Notes under the pieces: generated by a model
The model's database searches: none
What the model saw: the letters and a program-made list of their open reading frames with translations, nothing else
Told to the model about the DNA's origin: nothing
Source: an uncultured Aquincola sp.
GTDB lineage: Bacteria > Pseudomonadota > Gammaproteobacteria > Burkholderiales > Burkholderiaceae
Assembly: GCA_937883885.1 (NCBI GenBank)
Contig: CAKZXL010000626.1
Location: 1-9,910, forward strand
Reading direction: 5' to 3'
Length of the DNA stretch: 9,910 bases
Shown: piece by piece, positions 1 through 6,529 of the stretch
How the letters are laid out: each line of letters begins with the position of its first letter
How positions within the stretch are numbered: the first letter of the stretch is position 1
Translations under genes and position numbers: made by a program

Positions 1-798
1 CACGCTGCTCACCGAGGCATTGAGTGCGGCCTGCATACGGGCCAGCGCCCGCAACAGGTCACCCAATTCGTCGCGGCGGTCGCTGCCCACCGGCACGCTC
101 AAATCACCGTCGGCAATGCGGTCGGCGGTGGCGGCGGCATGGGCCAGCGGCCGGGTGAGCGAGCGGGTCAGCAGCACTGCGACCAAACCTCCCAGCAGCA
201 GCGCCACGGCGATCATCGCCACGATGCCCCAGCGCACCGAGGCGTAGTCTCGGCTGCTGCGGGCCGAGGCCTCGGCCGCACCCTGGGTGTTGCTCTGGGT
301 CAGCGTCACCATCGCGTCGGTGGTGGCCCGGAAGGCCTTGCGCGAGTCGCCACGAAGGAAAGCGCGGGCCTCTTCGGCGCGGCCTTCCTTCAACAGCGCC
401 ACCAGCTGTGGCTGGCTGGCGCGGTAGCGCTGCACGGCGCCCTGCAGCGCCCCGAAGGCCTGGCGCTCGGCCTGGTCGCCCAAGGTGCGTTCATAGGCGG
501 CCATCAGCGGCGGCAGCAACTCCCACTGGCGGGCAATGCGGGCGGATTCGTCCTTCATCGCCTGCTCGTCGCCGCCCAGCAGCATCTGCAGCTCGGCCCG
601 GCGCATCTGGTTCAGCGCCTCGTTGATGCCGGCCAGCTGCTGGGTGCTGGGCAACCAGTCGTCGGCCAGGGCCGTCACGCTGTCGTGCACCCGGCCCACC
701 CGGTCCAGGGCATACAGGCCCATCGCCAGCACCAGCGCCAGCAGCACGGCAAAGCCGGCCGCCAGACGCACACCCACACGCAGGTTCGACAAGCGCAT
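1..798 (-). CDS. Methyl-accepting chemotaxis protein, N-terminal part (cut by window edge)
   Basis: Reading from 798 down to base 1 gives 266 open codons starting MRLSNLRVGVRLAAGF, with no stop before the edge. Seen: a first membrane segment at about residues 11-31, a helical Ala/Gln-rich periplasmic part at about 32-188 fitting a four-helix-bundle ligand-binding domain, a second membrane segment at about 190-210, and a HAMP domain from about 211 (TRSLTRPLAHAAATADRIAD, then GDLSVPV and DELGDL). The start is supported by AAGGAG at 812-807, eight bases upstream. This is the usual chemoreceptor plan: an inner-membrane sensor signalling to CheA/CheW. The cytoplasmic signalling hairpin lies outside the window, so a histidine kinase or cyclase with the same front half cannot be formally excluded. 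The sequence around and after HAMP (ALARMQAALNASVSSV) is what Burkholderiales chemoreceptors usually show. The ligand is unknown. Confidence 0.85.
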   Translation of the reverse strand, partial: MRLSNLRVGVRLAAGFAVLLALVLAMGLYALDRVGRVHDSVTALADDWLPSTQQLAGINEALNQMRRAELQMLLGGDEQAMKDESARIARQWELLPPLMAAYERTLGDQAERQAFGALQGAVQRYRASQPQLVALLKEGRAEEARAFLRGDSRKAFRATTDAMVTLTQSNTQGAAEASARSSRDYASVRWGIVAMIAVALLLGGLVAVLLTRSLTRPLAHAAATADRIADGDLSVPVGSDRRDELGDLLRALARMQAALNASVSSV

Positions 799-845
799 CG
801 CGACGACTCCTTCATGCACCACCGGGCTCGCAGCCCGTCAGCCGG

Positions 846-872
846 TATCGGACGCGATGGGCCCGGGCTTTA
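846..872 (-). promoter_or_regulatory. Possible sigma-28 (FliA) promoter for the chemoreceptor
   Basis: On the minus strand TAAAG (872-868) is followed after 16 bases by CCGATA (851-846). The known sigma-28 pattern is TAAAG, about 15 bases, then CCGATA within GCCGATAA. The hexamer cores match, but the spacing is one base long and the flanking bases differ. It lies about 50 bases upstream of the chemoreceptor start, as expected for a promoter of a flagellar/chemotaxis regulon gene. Confidence 0.4.
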
Positions 873-934
873 GCCGCCGGCCTCCGCGGCCCGGGCCGAG
901 CATGTGCGCAAGAACGTGACGAGGACGTTTTTTG

Positions 935-950
935 TATGATGGTCATCATA
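935..950. promoter_or_regulatory. Inverted-repeat operator candidate overlapping a -10-like hexamer
   Basis: TATGATG (935-941), a two-base spacer GT, then CATCATA (944-950) form a perfect 7-2-7 inverted repeat, AT-rich in a GC-rich context. Its left arm contains TATGAT (935-940), a good -10 hexamer for plus-strand transcription; no clear -35 is seen 16-18 bases upstream. It sits 24 bases before the thiolase start. A dimeric repressor bound here would block the thiolase promoter. The size suits TetR, GntR or MarR regulators, but no regulator gene lies in the window and the family cannot be assigned. Confidence 0.5.
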
Positions 951-965
951 TTCACGAAGCCTCCT

Positions 966-969
966 GGAG
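966..969 (+). promoter_or_regulatory. Ribosome binding site that decides the thiolase start
   Basis: GGAG lies five bases before the ATG at 975. An in-frame ATG at 936 would add 13 residues, but it lies inside the inverted repeat and has no purine-rich site in front, so 975 is preferred. It also gives the normal thiolase N-terminus (MSPTEVVLCAPVRTPIGGF). Confidence 0.7.
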
Positions 970-974
970 ACGCC

Positions 975-2159
975 ATGAGTCCCACCGAAGTTGTGCTGTG
1001 CGCCCCTGTCAGAACCCCCATCGGCGGCTTCAACGGCACCTTGAAGGACACGCCGGCCACCGACCTGGGGGCGGCGGTGATCCGCGAGACGCTGCGGCGC
1101 TCGGGCCTGCAGGCCGACCATGTGGACACGGTGCTGATGGGCCAGGTGGTGCAGGCCGGCGCCCGCATGAACCCGGCGCGGCAGGCCACGCTGGGCGCCG
1201 GCCTGCCGGTGCAGGTGCCGGCGCTCACGCTCAACCGGGTCTGCGGTTCGGGGGCGCAGGCCATCGCCAGCGCGGCGATGGAGGTGCTGGCCGGCCAGTC
1301 GCGCGTGGCCATCGCCGGGGGCATGGAGAACATGGACCAGGCGCCCTACCTGGCGCCAAGCGCCCGCTGGGGCCAGCGCATGGGCGATGCGGCGCTGCTC
1401 GACAGCCTGCTGCGCGACGGCCTGAACGACGCCTTCAGCGGCCAGCACTCGGGCTGGCACACCGAAGACCTGGCCACGCGCTACGGCGTCACGCGGGAGG
1501 ACCAGGACCGCTGGGCCGCACGTTCGCAGCAGCGCTTCAGCGCGGCGCAGGCGGCCGGCCGGTTTGCTGAAGAGATCGTGGCGCTGGACCTGCCCGGCCG
1601 CAAGGGCCCGGTGCGTTTCGACAAGGACGAGGCCAACCGCCCCGACACCACGGTGCAGGCGCTGGCGCGGCTCAAGCCCGCCTTCCGCCAGGACGGCACC
1701 ATCACCGCCGGCAATGCGCCGGGCCTGAACAGCGGCGCGGCGGCCCTGGTGGTGGCCGAGCGCGGGTTTGCCGAGGCCCAGGGCCTGCAGCCCTGGGCGC
1801 GGCTGGTATCGCATGCGGTGGTGGCGGTGGAGCCCGGGCTGTTCGGCATCGGCCCGGTGCCCGCGGTGCGCGCCGCGCTGGCCCGTGCCCGGTGGCAGCT
1901 CACCGACGTGGACCGCATCGAGATCAACGAAGCCTTCGCGGCCGTCACGCTGGCCTGCCTGCGCCAGCTGGAACTGCCCGAAGACATCGTCAACGTCGAA
2001 GGCGGCGCCATCGCCCACGGGCATGCGATCGGCGCCACCGGCGCGGTGCTCACCACACGGCTGCTGCATGCCATGCGGCGCGACGGCCTGCGGCGCGGCA
2101 TCGTCACGCTGTGCATCGGCGGCGGCCAAGGCATTGCGCTGGCCCTGGAAGCGCTGTGA
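975..2159 (+). CDS. Thiolase (acetyl-CoA C-acyltransferase family)
   Basis: The protein is 394 residues, the usual length for bacterial thiolases. It makes or cleaves 3-ketoacyl-CoA using coenzyme A, in the cytoplasm. Seen: the nucleophile motif NRVCGSGAQA with Cys90, GGMENM at about 115-120, GNAPGLNSGAAA at about 247-257, NEAFAA at about 318-323, the catalytic His in GGAIAHGHAIGATGA (His350), and the second Cys in CIGGGQG (Cys380). All catalytic residues are present. One oddity is Ala351 where most relatives have Pro (GHP). The next gene, 64 bases on, is a thioesterase, so the pair probably works on an acyl-CoA route; chain length and direction cannot be read from the sequence. Control is likely through the inverted repeat upstream. 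Family assignment is secure; a choice between acetyl-CoA acetyltransferase and longer-chain beta-ketothiolase is not. Confidence 0.95.
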   Translation: MSPTEVVLCAPVRTPIGGFNGTLKDTPATDLGAAVIRETLRRSGLQADHVDTVLMGQVVQAGARMNPARQATLGAGLPVQVPALTLNRVCGSGAQAIASAAMEVLAGQSRVAIAGGMENMDQAPYLAPSARWGQRMGDAALLDSLLRDGLNDAFSGQHSGWHTEDLATRYGVTREDQDRWAARSQQRFSAAQAAGRFAEEIVALDLPGRKGPVRFDKDEANRPDTTVQALARLKPAFRQDGTITAGNAPGLNSGAAALVVAERGFAEAQGLQPWARLVSHAVVAVEPGLFGIGPVPAVRAALARARWQLTDVDRIEINEAFAAVTLACLRQLELPEDIVNVEGGAIAHGHAIGATGAVLTTRLLHAMRRDGLRRGIVTLCIGGGQGIALALEAL

Positions 2160-2223
2160 AGCCGGACCTGAACCGGACCCTGGGTCGCCCTGGCGGCCCC
2201 TTCAGCCCGATCGAGGAGGCCAC

Positions 2224-2757
2224 ATGGATGTGACGCAGGTGCTCGAACAGTGGGAGCGTGACGAACAGGCGGTGCGGGCGCGGCTGCGGCCAAAGGACGC
2301 ACCGCGGCCGACGATCCAGGTGCAGACGCTCACCGGGCTGGAAGTGCTGCAAGCCATCTTCGCGGGCGAGCTGCCGCCGCCCCCGATCGGCGAGACGCTG
2401 GACTTCGTGCCCATCCACATGGCCGCGGGGCTGGCGGTGTTTCAGGGGCGGCCGCTGCGCCGCCACTACAACCCGCTGGGCACGGTGCACGGGGGATGGT
2501 TCGCCACCTTGCTCGACTCGGCGGTGGGCTGCGCCGTGCACACCCTGCTGCCGGCCGGCCGCAGCTACACCACGCTGGAACTCAAGCTCAACCTGGTACG
2601 CGCGCTGACCGATGCCACGCCGCTGGTGCGCGCCGAAGGCAGGATCATCCACGCAGGGCGTCAGGTCAGCACCGCCGAGGGCCGCATCGTCGGCCCGGAC
2701 GGCCAGCTGTATGCGCATGCCACCACCACCTGCCTGGTGCTGGAGCCGAGGTCGTAG
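2224..2757 (+). CDS. PaaI-family hotdog thioesterase
   Basis: The protein is 177 residues, in the same direction as the thiolase and 64 bases behind it, so probably co-transcribed. The start at 2224 has a strong GAGGAGG (2213-2219) four bases upstream. Seen: an N-terminal stretch of about 60 residues including TGLEVLQAIFAGELPPPPIG, then a hotdog fold with the PaaI signature NPLGTVHGGWFATLLDSAVG at about 83-102; His89, Gly90 and Asp98 are the typical active-site positions. The beta-strand YTTLELKLNLVRAL follows. Family members hydrolyse acyl- or aryl-CoA thioesters in the cytoplasm, often relieving dead-end CoA esters. The substrate here is unknown; pairing with a thiolase suggests a 3-ketoacyl- or acyl-CoA. 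No anomaly is seen. Confidence 0.9.
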   Translation: MDVTQVLEQWERDEQAVRARLRPKDAPRPTIQVQTLTGLEVLQAIFAGELPPPPIGETLDFVPIHMAAGLAVFQGRPLRRHYNPLGTVHGGWFATLLDSAVGCAVHTLLPAGRSYTTLELKLNLVRALTDATPLVRAEGRIIHAGRQVSTAEGRIVGPDGQLYAHATTTCLVLEPRS

Positions 2758-2858
2758 CACCGGGGCCGACCCGCCAAGCGCGCTGCCCGCACGGCCTCCC
2801 GGCCAAGTGGACCGCCCGCCCTGGCCGCAGTGGCCCACGCGACCACGGGCGCGGCTTC

Positions 2859-2864
2859 TAGGAT
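2859..2864 (+). promoter_or_regulatory. Weak -10 candidate for the amine-catabolism operon
   Basis: TAGGAT lies 42 bases before the synthetase start, in the 149-base gap after the thioesterase. No convincing -35 is seen 16-18 bases upstream (CACGCG at 17). The gap shows no U-tract terminator. The call rests on the hexamer and position only. Confidence 0.2.
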
Positions 2865-2906
2865 GCAGCGAAACCACCGCCGGAACCGGCGTTCCGGCCC
2901 TTCGCC

Positions 2907-4322
2907 ATGCATCCAGACGTCCACGCCCTTCGCCCCCTGCCCGCCCATCCTCCGCTCCGCCCCGACCGCCAGGCCCTGGCCGGCCTGCTGGCCGACTGGC
3001 GCATCGACGACGTCGAGTGCGCGCTCGGCGACTTCACGTCGCTGGCCCGCGGCAAGCGCCTGCGGGTGGCCGACTTCCTGGCCGCCGCTGGCTGCCGGCT
3101 GCCCACCGTGATGCTGGGCATGGGCCTGACCGGCGGTTCGCCGATGGAGGTGTTCGGCAGCATCCTGCCGCAGGCCTACCAGGACCTGCAGCTGGTGCCC
3201 GATGCCACCAGCCTGCGCCGGCGCCCCGGCCGCCGGCGTGAAGCCACCGTGCTGTGCGAGCCGGCCGGCCAGTGGCATGCGCCGCGCTACGGCCGCCTGC
3301 TGCAGGCGGCCGAGCTGTCGCCCCGCGCCGCGCTGCGCCGCGTGCTGCAGGCCTATGCGGCGCAGGGCCTGGCCGTGAAGGCGGCGCCCGAGATGGAGTT
3401 CTTCCTGCTGTCGCGCCAGCCCGAAGGCCTGGGCAGCGCCAAGCCCTGGCGCGATGCGCCGGTGCAGGAAACCGCCTGCGAGCAGTACTCGCTCGAGCGC
3501 GCCAGCCACTTCGACGCCTACTTCGACGAGCTGTACGGTGCGGCCGACACGCTGGGCATTCCGCTGGCCGGCCACCTGCACGAGGCCGCCTTCTCGCAGT
3601 TCGAGGTCAACTTCCACCCCGGCGAGCCGCTGGCCCAGGCCGACGCGGTGTTCCGCTTCAAGCGCCTGGCGCGCGAGGTGGCGGCGCGGCACGGCTTTCT
3701 GGCCAGCTTCGCGGCCAAGCCCTTCCTGGACCAGCCGGGCACCGGCATGCACTGGCATTTCAGCGTGCAGCGCACCGGGGCCGACTGGCCGCACCTGTTC
3801 GCGCAGCCCGACGGCCGCTCGTCGCCCGAGCTGCTGCACTTCCTGGCCGGGCTGCAGGCCGGCGGGCCGGCGGCCATGGCCTGGGCAGCGCCGCACGACA
3901 TGTCCTTCGACCGCGTGCGCCACAGCGATTCTTCGCCCACCCATGCCGACTGGGGCGAAGACGACCGCCATGCCGCCTTCCGCATTCCCGCTTCCGACGC
4001 GGCCGGCCGGCGGGTGGAAAACCGGCTGCCCGGCGGCGATGCCAACCCCTACCTGGTGGTGGCCGCCACGCTGGCCCTGGGCCTGGACGGGCTGCAGGCC
4101 GGCCAGCCGGCCCGCGCCGGCCGCGATGCGGCGCCTGCGCTGCCGCGCAGCCTGCCGGCCGCGCTCGATGCGCTGGAAGGCAGCGATGCGCTGCGCCGCT
4201 GGTTCGGCGATCCGCTGATCGACCTCTTCGTCGCGCTCCAGCGGCATGAGCACCGCGAGCGCCACGCCGCGCAAGACCCCCGCGCGGCCTGGGACCTGCG
4301 CCACCTCATCGAGCTGGCCTGA
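2907..4322 (+). CDS. puuA: PuuA-like gamma-glutamylpolyamine synthetase (glutamine synthetase family)
   Basis: The protein is 471 residues, the size of PuuA/GlnA-type enzymes. It would ligate glutamate to an amine such as putrescine with ATP, the first step of the gamma-glutamyl route in the cytoplasm. Seen: an N-terminal beta-grasp part (about 20-110), then the catalytic domain with PEMEFFLL (Glu162, Glu164), HEAAFSQFEVNF (Glu226, Glu233), GMHWHFSV (His282, His284), EDDRHAAFRIP (Arg354, Arg359) and VENRLPGGDANPYLVVAATLALGLDG (Glu371, Arg373). These match the metal- and substrate-binding set of glutamine synthetases. The adenylylated Tyr loop of housekeeping GlnA is not seen. The start at 2907 is the first one after an in-frame stop at 2859; no good Shine-Dalgarno precedes it. 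The PuuB-like gene 45 bases downstream supports amine rather than ammonia as acceptor; which amine is unknown. Confidence 0.85.
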   Translation: MHPDVHALRPLPAHPPLRPDRQALAGLLADWRIDDVECALGDFTSLARGKRLRVADFLAAAGCRLPTVMLGMGLTGGSPMEVFGSILPQAYQDLQLVPDATSLRRRPGRRREATVLCEPAGQWHAPRYGRLLQAAELSPRAALRRVLQAYAAQGLAVKAAPEMEFFLLSRQPEGLGSAKPWRDAPVQETACEQYSLERASHFDAYFDELYGAADTLGIPLAGHLHEAAFSQFEVNFHPGEPLAQADAVFRFKRLAREVAARHGFLASFAAKPFLDQPGTGMHWHFSVQRTGADWPHLFAQPDGRSSPELLHFLAGLQAGGPAAMAWAAPHDMSFDRVRHSDSSPTHADWGEDDRHAAFRIPASDAAGRRVENRLPGGDANPYLVVAATLALGLDGLQAGQPARAGRDAAPALPRSLPAALDALEGSDALRRWFGDPLIDLFVALQRHEHRERHAAQDPRAAWDLRHLIELA

Positions 4323-4367
4323 AGGCAGCGCCCGCCCCCTTTCTTCATTCTTGCCAGGAGCCGCCCC

Positions 4368-5663
4368 ATGTTCCGCGGAAGCACCGACTACATCGACAGC
4401 TACTATGCCGCCACCTCGCGCGACCGCCAGCGCCGCCGCCCCAGCCTGCCCGGGCCGATCGACGCCGACGTGTGCGTGGTGGGGGCCGGCTTCTTCGGCC
4501 TGTATTGCGCGCTGGAGATGGCCCGCGCCGGCCGCAAGGTGGTGGTGCTGGAAGCCAGCCGCGTGGGCTGGGGCGCCTCGGGCCGCAACGGCGGGCAGCT
4601 GGTCTCGGGCTTTGCCTGCGGCATGCAGCGGCTCAAGGCCGTGATGGGGCATGAACGCGCCAAGGACATGTTCCATGAATCCTTGCGCTCGGTGCGCAAG
4701 ATCCGCGACCTGATCCGCGACAACGCCATCGACTGCGACCTGGCCGAAGGCCATGTGGAAGTGGCGGTGCTGCCGCGCCGCGTCAAGCTGCTGACCGATG
4801 GCATCGAAGAGGCCTCGCGCGAATGGGGCTACGACGGCTTTCGCTTCATCCCCAAGGCCGAGCTGCCGCGCTATGTGGATTCGCCGCGCTTCCAGGCCGG
4901 CCTGCTGGACGACTCGGCCGCGCACATCCACCCGCTGAAGTACATCCTGGGCCTGGCCGAGGTGGTGGAGCGCGCCGGCGCGACGATCTACGAGAGCACC
5001 CGCGTGGCCGGCTATGAGCAGGGCGCCGACGGCATCACCGTGCGCACCGAAGACGGCGCCGCCGTGCGCTGCCACCAGCTGGTGCTGGCGGCCAATGCCT
5101 ACGTCGACAAGGTGGACCGCCGGCTGCAGTCTCGCGTGCTGCCGGTGGGCAGCTTCATCGGCGTGACTGAGGTGCTGGGCGAAGCCGCCTGCCGCCGCCT
5201 GATGCCGCACAACCATGCGGTCTACGACAACCAGTTCATCCTCGAGTACTTCCGCACCACGCGCGACCACCGGCTGCTGTTCGGCGGCGGCTGCACCTAC
5301 ATGGGCGGCACGCCGGCCGACCTGCCGACGGTGATGAAGGGCCACATCACGCGGGTGTTTCCGCACCTGCAGCCCGTGAAGGTGGACTACGCCTGGGGCG
5401 GCCACATCGACATCACGCTGCGGCGCATGCCCGACTGGGGGCGACGGGGAGACCGCATCTTCTGGGCGCAGGGCTTCTGCGGCCACGGCATCGTGCCCAC
5501 CCGCGTGGCCGCCACCGTGGTCACCGAGGCGATGAAGGGCCAGCCCGAACGGCTGGATGCCTTCAACGGCATCGTCAACCCGCCCTTTGCCGGCGGCGAA
5601 TGGCTGGGCGGCGTGCAGCAGGCCATCGGCATGAGCTGGTACCGGCTGAGGGACGTCGTATGA
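4368..5663 (+). CDS. puuB: PuuB-like FAD-dependent gamma-glutamylputrescine oxidase
   Basis: The protein is 431 residues, close to E. coli PuuB (about 426), and the N-termini share the SYYAAT motif. The reaction expected from the family is oxidative deamination of gamma-glutamylputrescine to gamma-glutamyl-aminobutyraldehyde, releasing ammonia and hydrogen peroxide. Seen: the FAD dinucleotide-binding fold DVCVVGAGFFGLYCAL (GAGFFG at 39-44), ribose-binding Glu62 in VVVLEASR, the DAO-family motif GASGRNGGQLV at 69-79, HIHPL at 186-190, LLFGGG at about 303-308 and QGFCGHGI at 368-375. AGGAG (4356-4360) lies seven bases before the ATG. The stop TGA overlaps the ATG of the next gene. The start, motifs and length all agree with an intact enzyme. 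Other amine or amino-acid oxidases of the DAO superfamily are the alternative, made less likely by the adjacent PuuA-like synthetase. Confidence 0.88.
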   Translation: MFRGSTDYIDSYYAATSRDRQRRRPSLPGPIDADVCVVGAGFFGLYCALEMARAGRKVVVLEASRVGWGASGRNGGQLVSGFACGMQRLKAVMGHERAKDMFHESLRSVRKIRDLIRDNAIDCDLAEGHVEVAVLPRRVKLLTDGIEEASREWGYDGFRFIPKAELPRYVDSPRFQAGLLDDSAAHIHPLKYILGLAEVVERAGATIYESTRVAGYEQGADGITVRTEDGAAVRCHQLVLAANAYVDKVDRRLQSRVLPVGSFIGVTEVLGEAACRRLMPHNHAVYDNQFILEYFRTTRDHRLLFGGGCTYMGGTPADLPTVMKGHITRVFPHLQPVKVDYAWGGHIDITLRRMPDWGRRGDRIFWAQGFCGHGIVPTRVAATVVTEAMKGQPERLDAFNGIVNPPFAGGEWLGGVQQAIGMSWYRLRDVV

Positions 5664-6424
5664 GCGGTGCATTGCAAGGCAAGGTCTGCCTGATCACCGG
5701 CGCCACCTCGGGCATCGGCCGCGCCATCGCCGAGGCCTTTGCGGCGGCGGGTGCCACGCTGGTGCTCAGCGGCCGCGACGAGACCCGCGCCCAGGCGCTG
5801 CTGACGGCACTGCGCGCGCAGGGCCATGAGGCGCATTTCATCGCCGGCGACCAGGCCGACCCCGCCACCGCGGGCCGCCTGGCCGAAGCGACCCTGGCGC
5901 TGCACGGCCGCATCGATGTGCTGGTGAACAACGCCGGCATGCTGACCAACGGCACCGCGCTGGAAACCACCGATGCGCAATGGTCGCGGCTGCTGGAGGT
6001 GAACCTCAGCGCGCCCTTCCGCCTGTGCCGGGCGGTGCTGCCGGCCATGATCGCGGCCCGCCGCGGCAGCATCGTCAACGTGGCGTCCGACTGGGCGCTG
6101 ATGGGCGCCCGCGGCGCGCTGGTGTACTGCGTGTCCAAGGCGGCGCTGGCGCAGATGAGCCGCTGCATGGCGCTGGACCACGCCACCGAAGGCGTGCGCG
6201 TCAATGCCGTGTGCCCCGGCGATACCGACACGCCGATGCTGGACCAGGCCTTCGACAACGGCGACAGCGACGCCAAGATGCAGACGCTGGCCAGCGGCAT
6301 TCCCATGGGCCGCGTGGCCCGGCCGCAGGAGGTGGCCCAGGCCGTCGTGTTCCTGGCCTCCGATGCGGCCAGCTTCATGACGGGTGTGCTGCTGCCGGTG
6401 GACGGCGGCACCTCGGCCCAATGA
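5660..6424 (+). CDS. SDR-family NAD(P)-dependent oxidoreductase
   Basis: The protein is 254 residues, a classical short-chain dehydrogenase. The start at 5660 overlaps the oxidase stop (ATGA at 5660-5663), so translation is coupled and the two proteins are likely needed together. Seen: cofactor motif TGATSGIG at 13-20, NNAG at 90-93, the active-site Asn114 in VNLSAP, Ser143 in NVASD, Tyr156 and Lys160 in YCVSK, and a C-terminal PVDGG at about 246-250. All four catalytic residues are present. Members reduce or oxidise alcohol/carbonyl groups, and the family also includes 3-oxoacyl-ACP-reductase-like enzymes. An SDR is not part of the E. coli Puu pathway, where an aldehyde dehydrogenase follows. 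Here it could process the aldehyde made by the oxidase or act on a different, hydroxylated amine. That role is inference. Confidence 0.92.
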   Translation: MSGALQGKVCLITGATSGIGRAIAEAFAAAGATLVLSGRDETRAQALLTALRAQGHEAHFIAGDQADPATAGRLAEATLALHGRIDVLVNNAGMLTNGTALETTDAQWSRLLEVNLSAPFRLCRAVLPAMIAARRGSIVNVASDWALMGARGALVYCVSKAALAQMSRCMALDHATEGVRVNAVCPGDTDTPMLDQAFDNGDSDAKMQTLASGIPMGRVARPQEVAQAVVFLASDAASFMTGVLLPVDGGTSAQ

Positions 6425-6440
6425 GCGTGAGGCGCCGCCG

Positions 6441-6488
6441 ATGACCTTTGCACGACCGCGCATCCTGGTGCCGGCCTGCCGCCAGACC
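6441..6488 (+). pseudogene. Truncated 5' end of a PuuD-like gamma-glutamyl-GABA hydrolase (peptidase C26)
   Basis: Sixteen bases after the SDR stop, an ATG at 6441 with GAGG (6429-6432) eight bases before it opens MTFARPRILVPACRQT. From my knowledge of the family, RPxxLVPACR is the usual N-terminus of Burkholderiales PuuD-type class I glutamine amidotransferase hydrolases, which normally continue with a GxHPFH...KY stretch. Here the resemblance stops after about 16 codons. The frame stays open to 6824 only because it runs antisense through the PEP-CTERM gene. No other frame restores the family sequence. Position after PuuA- and PuuB-like genes is right for puuD, whose product frees GABA from gamma-glutamyl-GABA. 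The match is short, so chance is possible. Confidence 0.5.
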
Positions 6489-6490
6489 GG

Positions 6491-6522
6491 CCAGGACTTG
6501 CCCGGCCGGGCCTGTGGCCTGG
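6491..6522. terminator. GC-rich hairpin between convergent operons, possible bidirectional terminator
   Basis: The perfect palindrome GCCCGGCCGGGC (6500-6511) is flanked by an outer pair CCAGG (6491-6495) and CCTGG (6518-6522). It lies between the end of the plus-strand amine operon and the end of the minus-strand PEP-CTERM gene (stop at 6530-6532), the right place for a shared terminator. No run of T follows on either strand, so it is not a canonical intrinsic terminator. Confidence 0.3.
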
Positions 6523-6529
6523 GGTCCTT

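Noticed and set aside
139..873. Open frame of 244 codons on the plus strand
   Set aside because: It is antisense to the chemoreceptor, whose membrane segments and HAMP domain fix the coding strand.
870..2129. Open frame of 419 codons on the minus strand
   Set aside because: It is the antisense shadow of the thiolase gene and has no domain or plausible ribosome binding site.
2758..2860. Terminator between the thioesterase and the synthetase
   Set aside because: Only a short GGCC/GGCC pairing is visible, with no T run, so a terminator is not supported.
2661..5672. Open frame of about 1000 codons on the minus strand across four genes
   Set aside because: It lies antisense to the thioesterase end and the PuuA- and PuuB-like genes, all with clear family motifs. 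Its composition (Ala, Gly, His, Gln, Arg-rich, no domain) is that of a GC-rich shadow frame.
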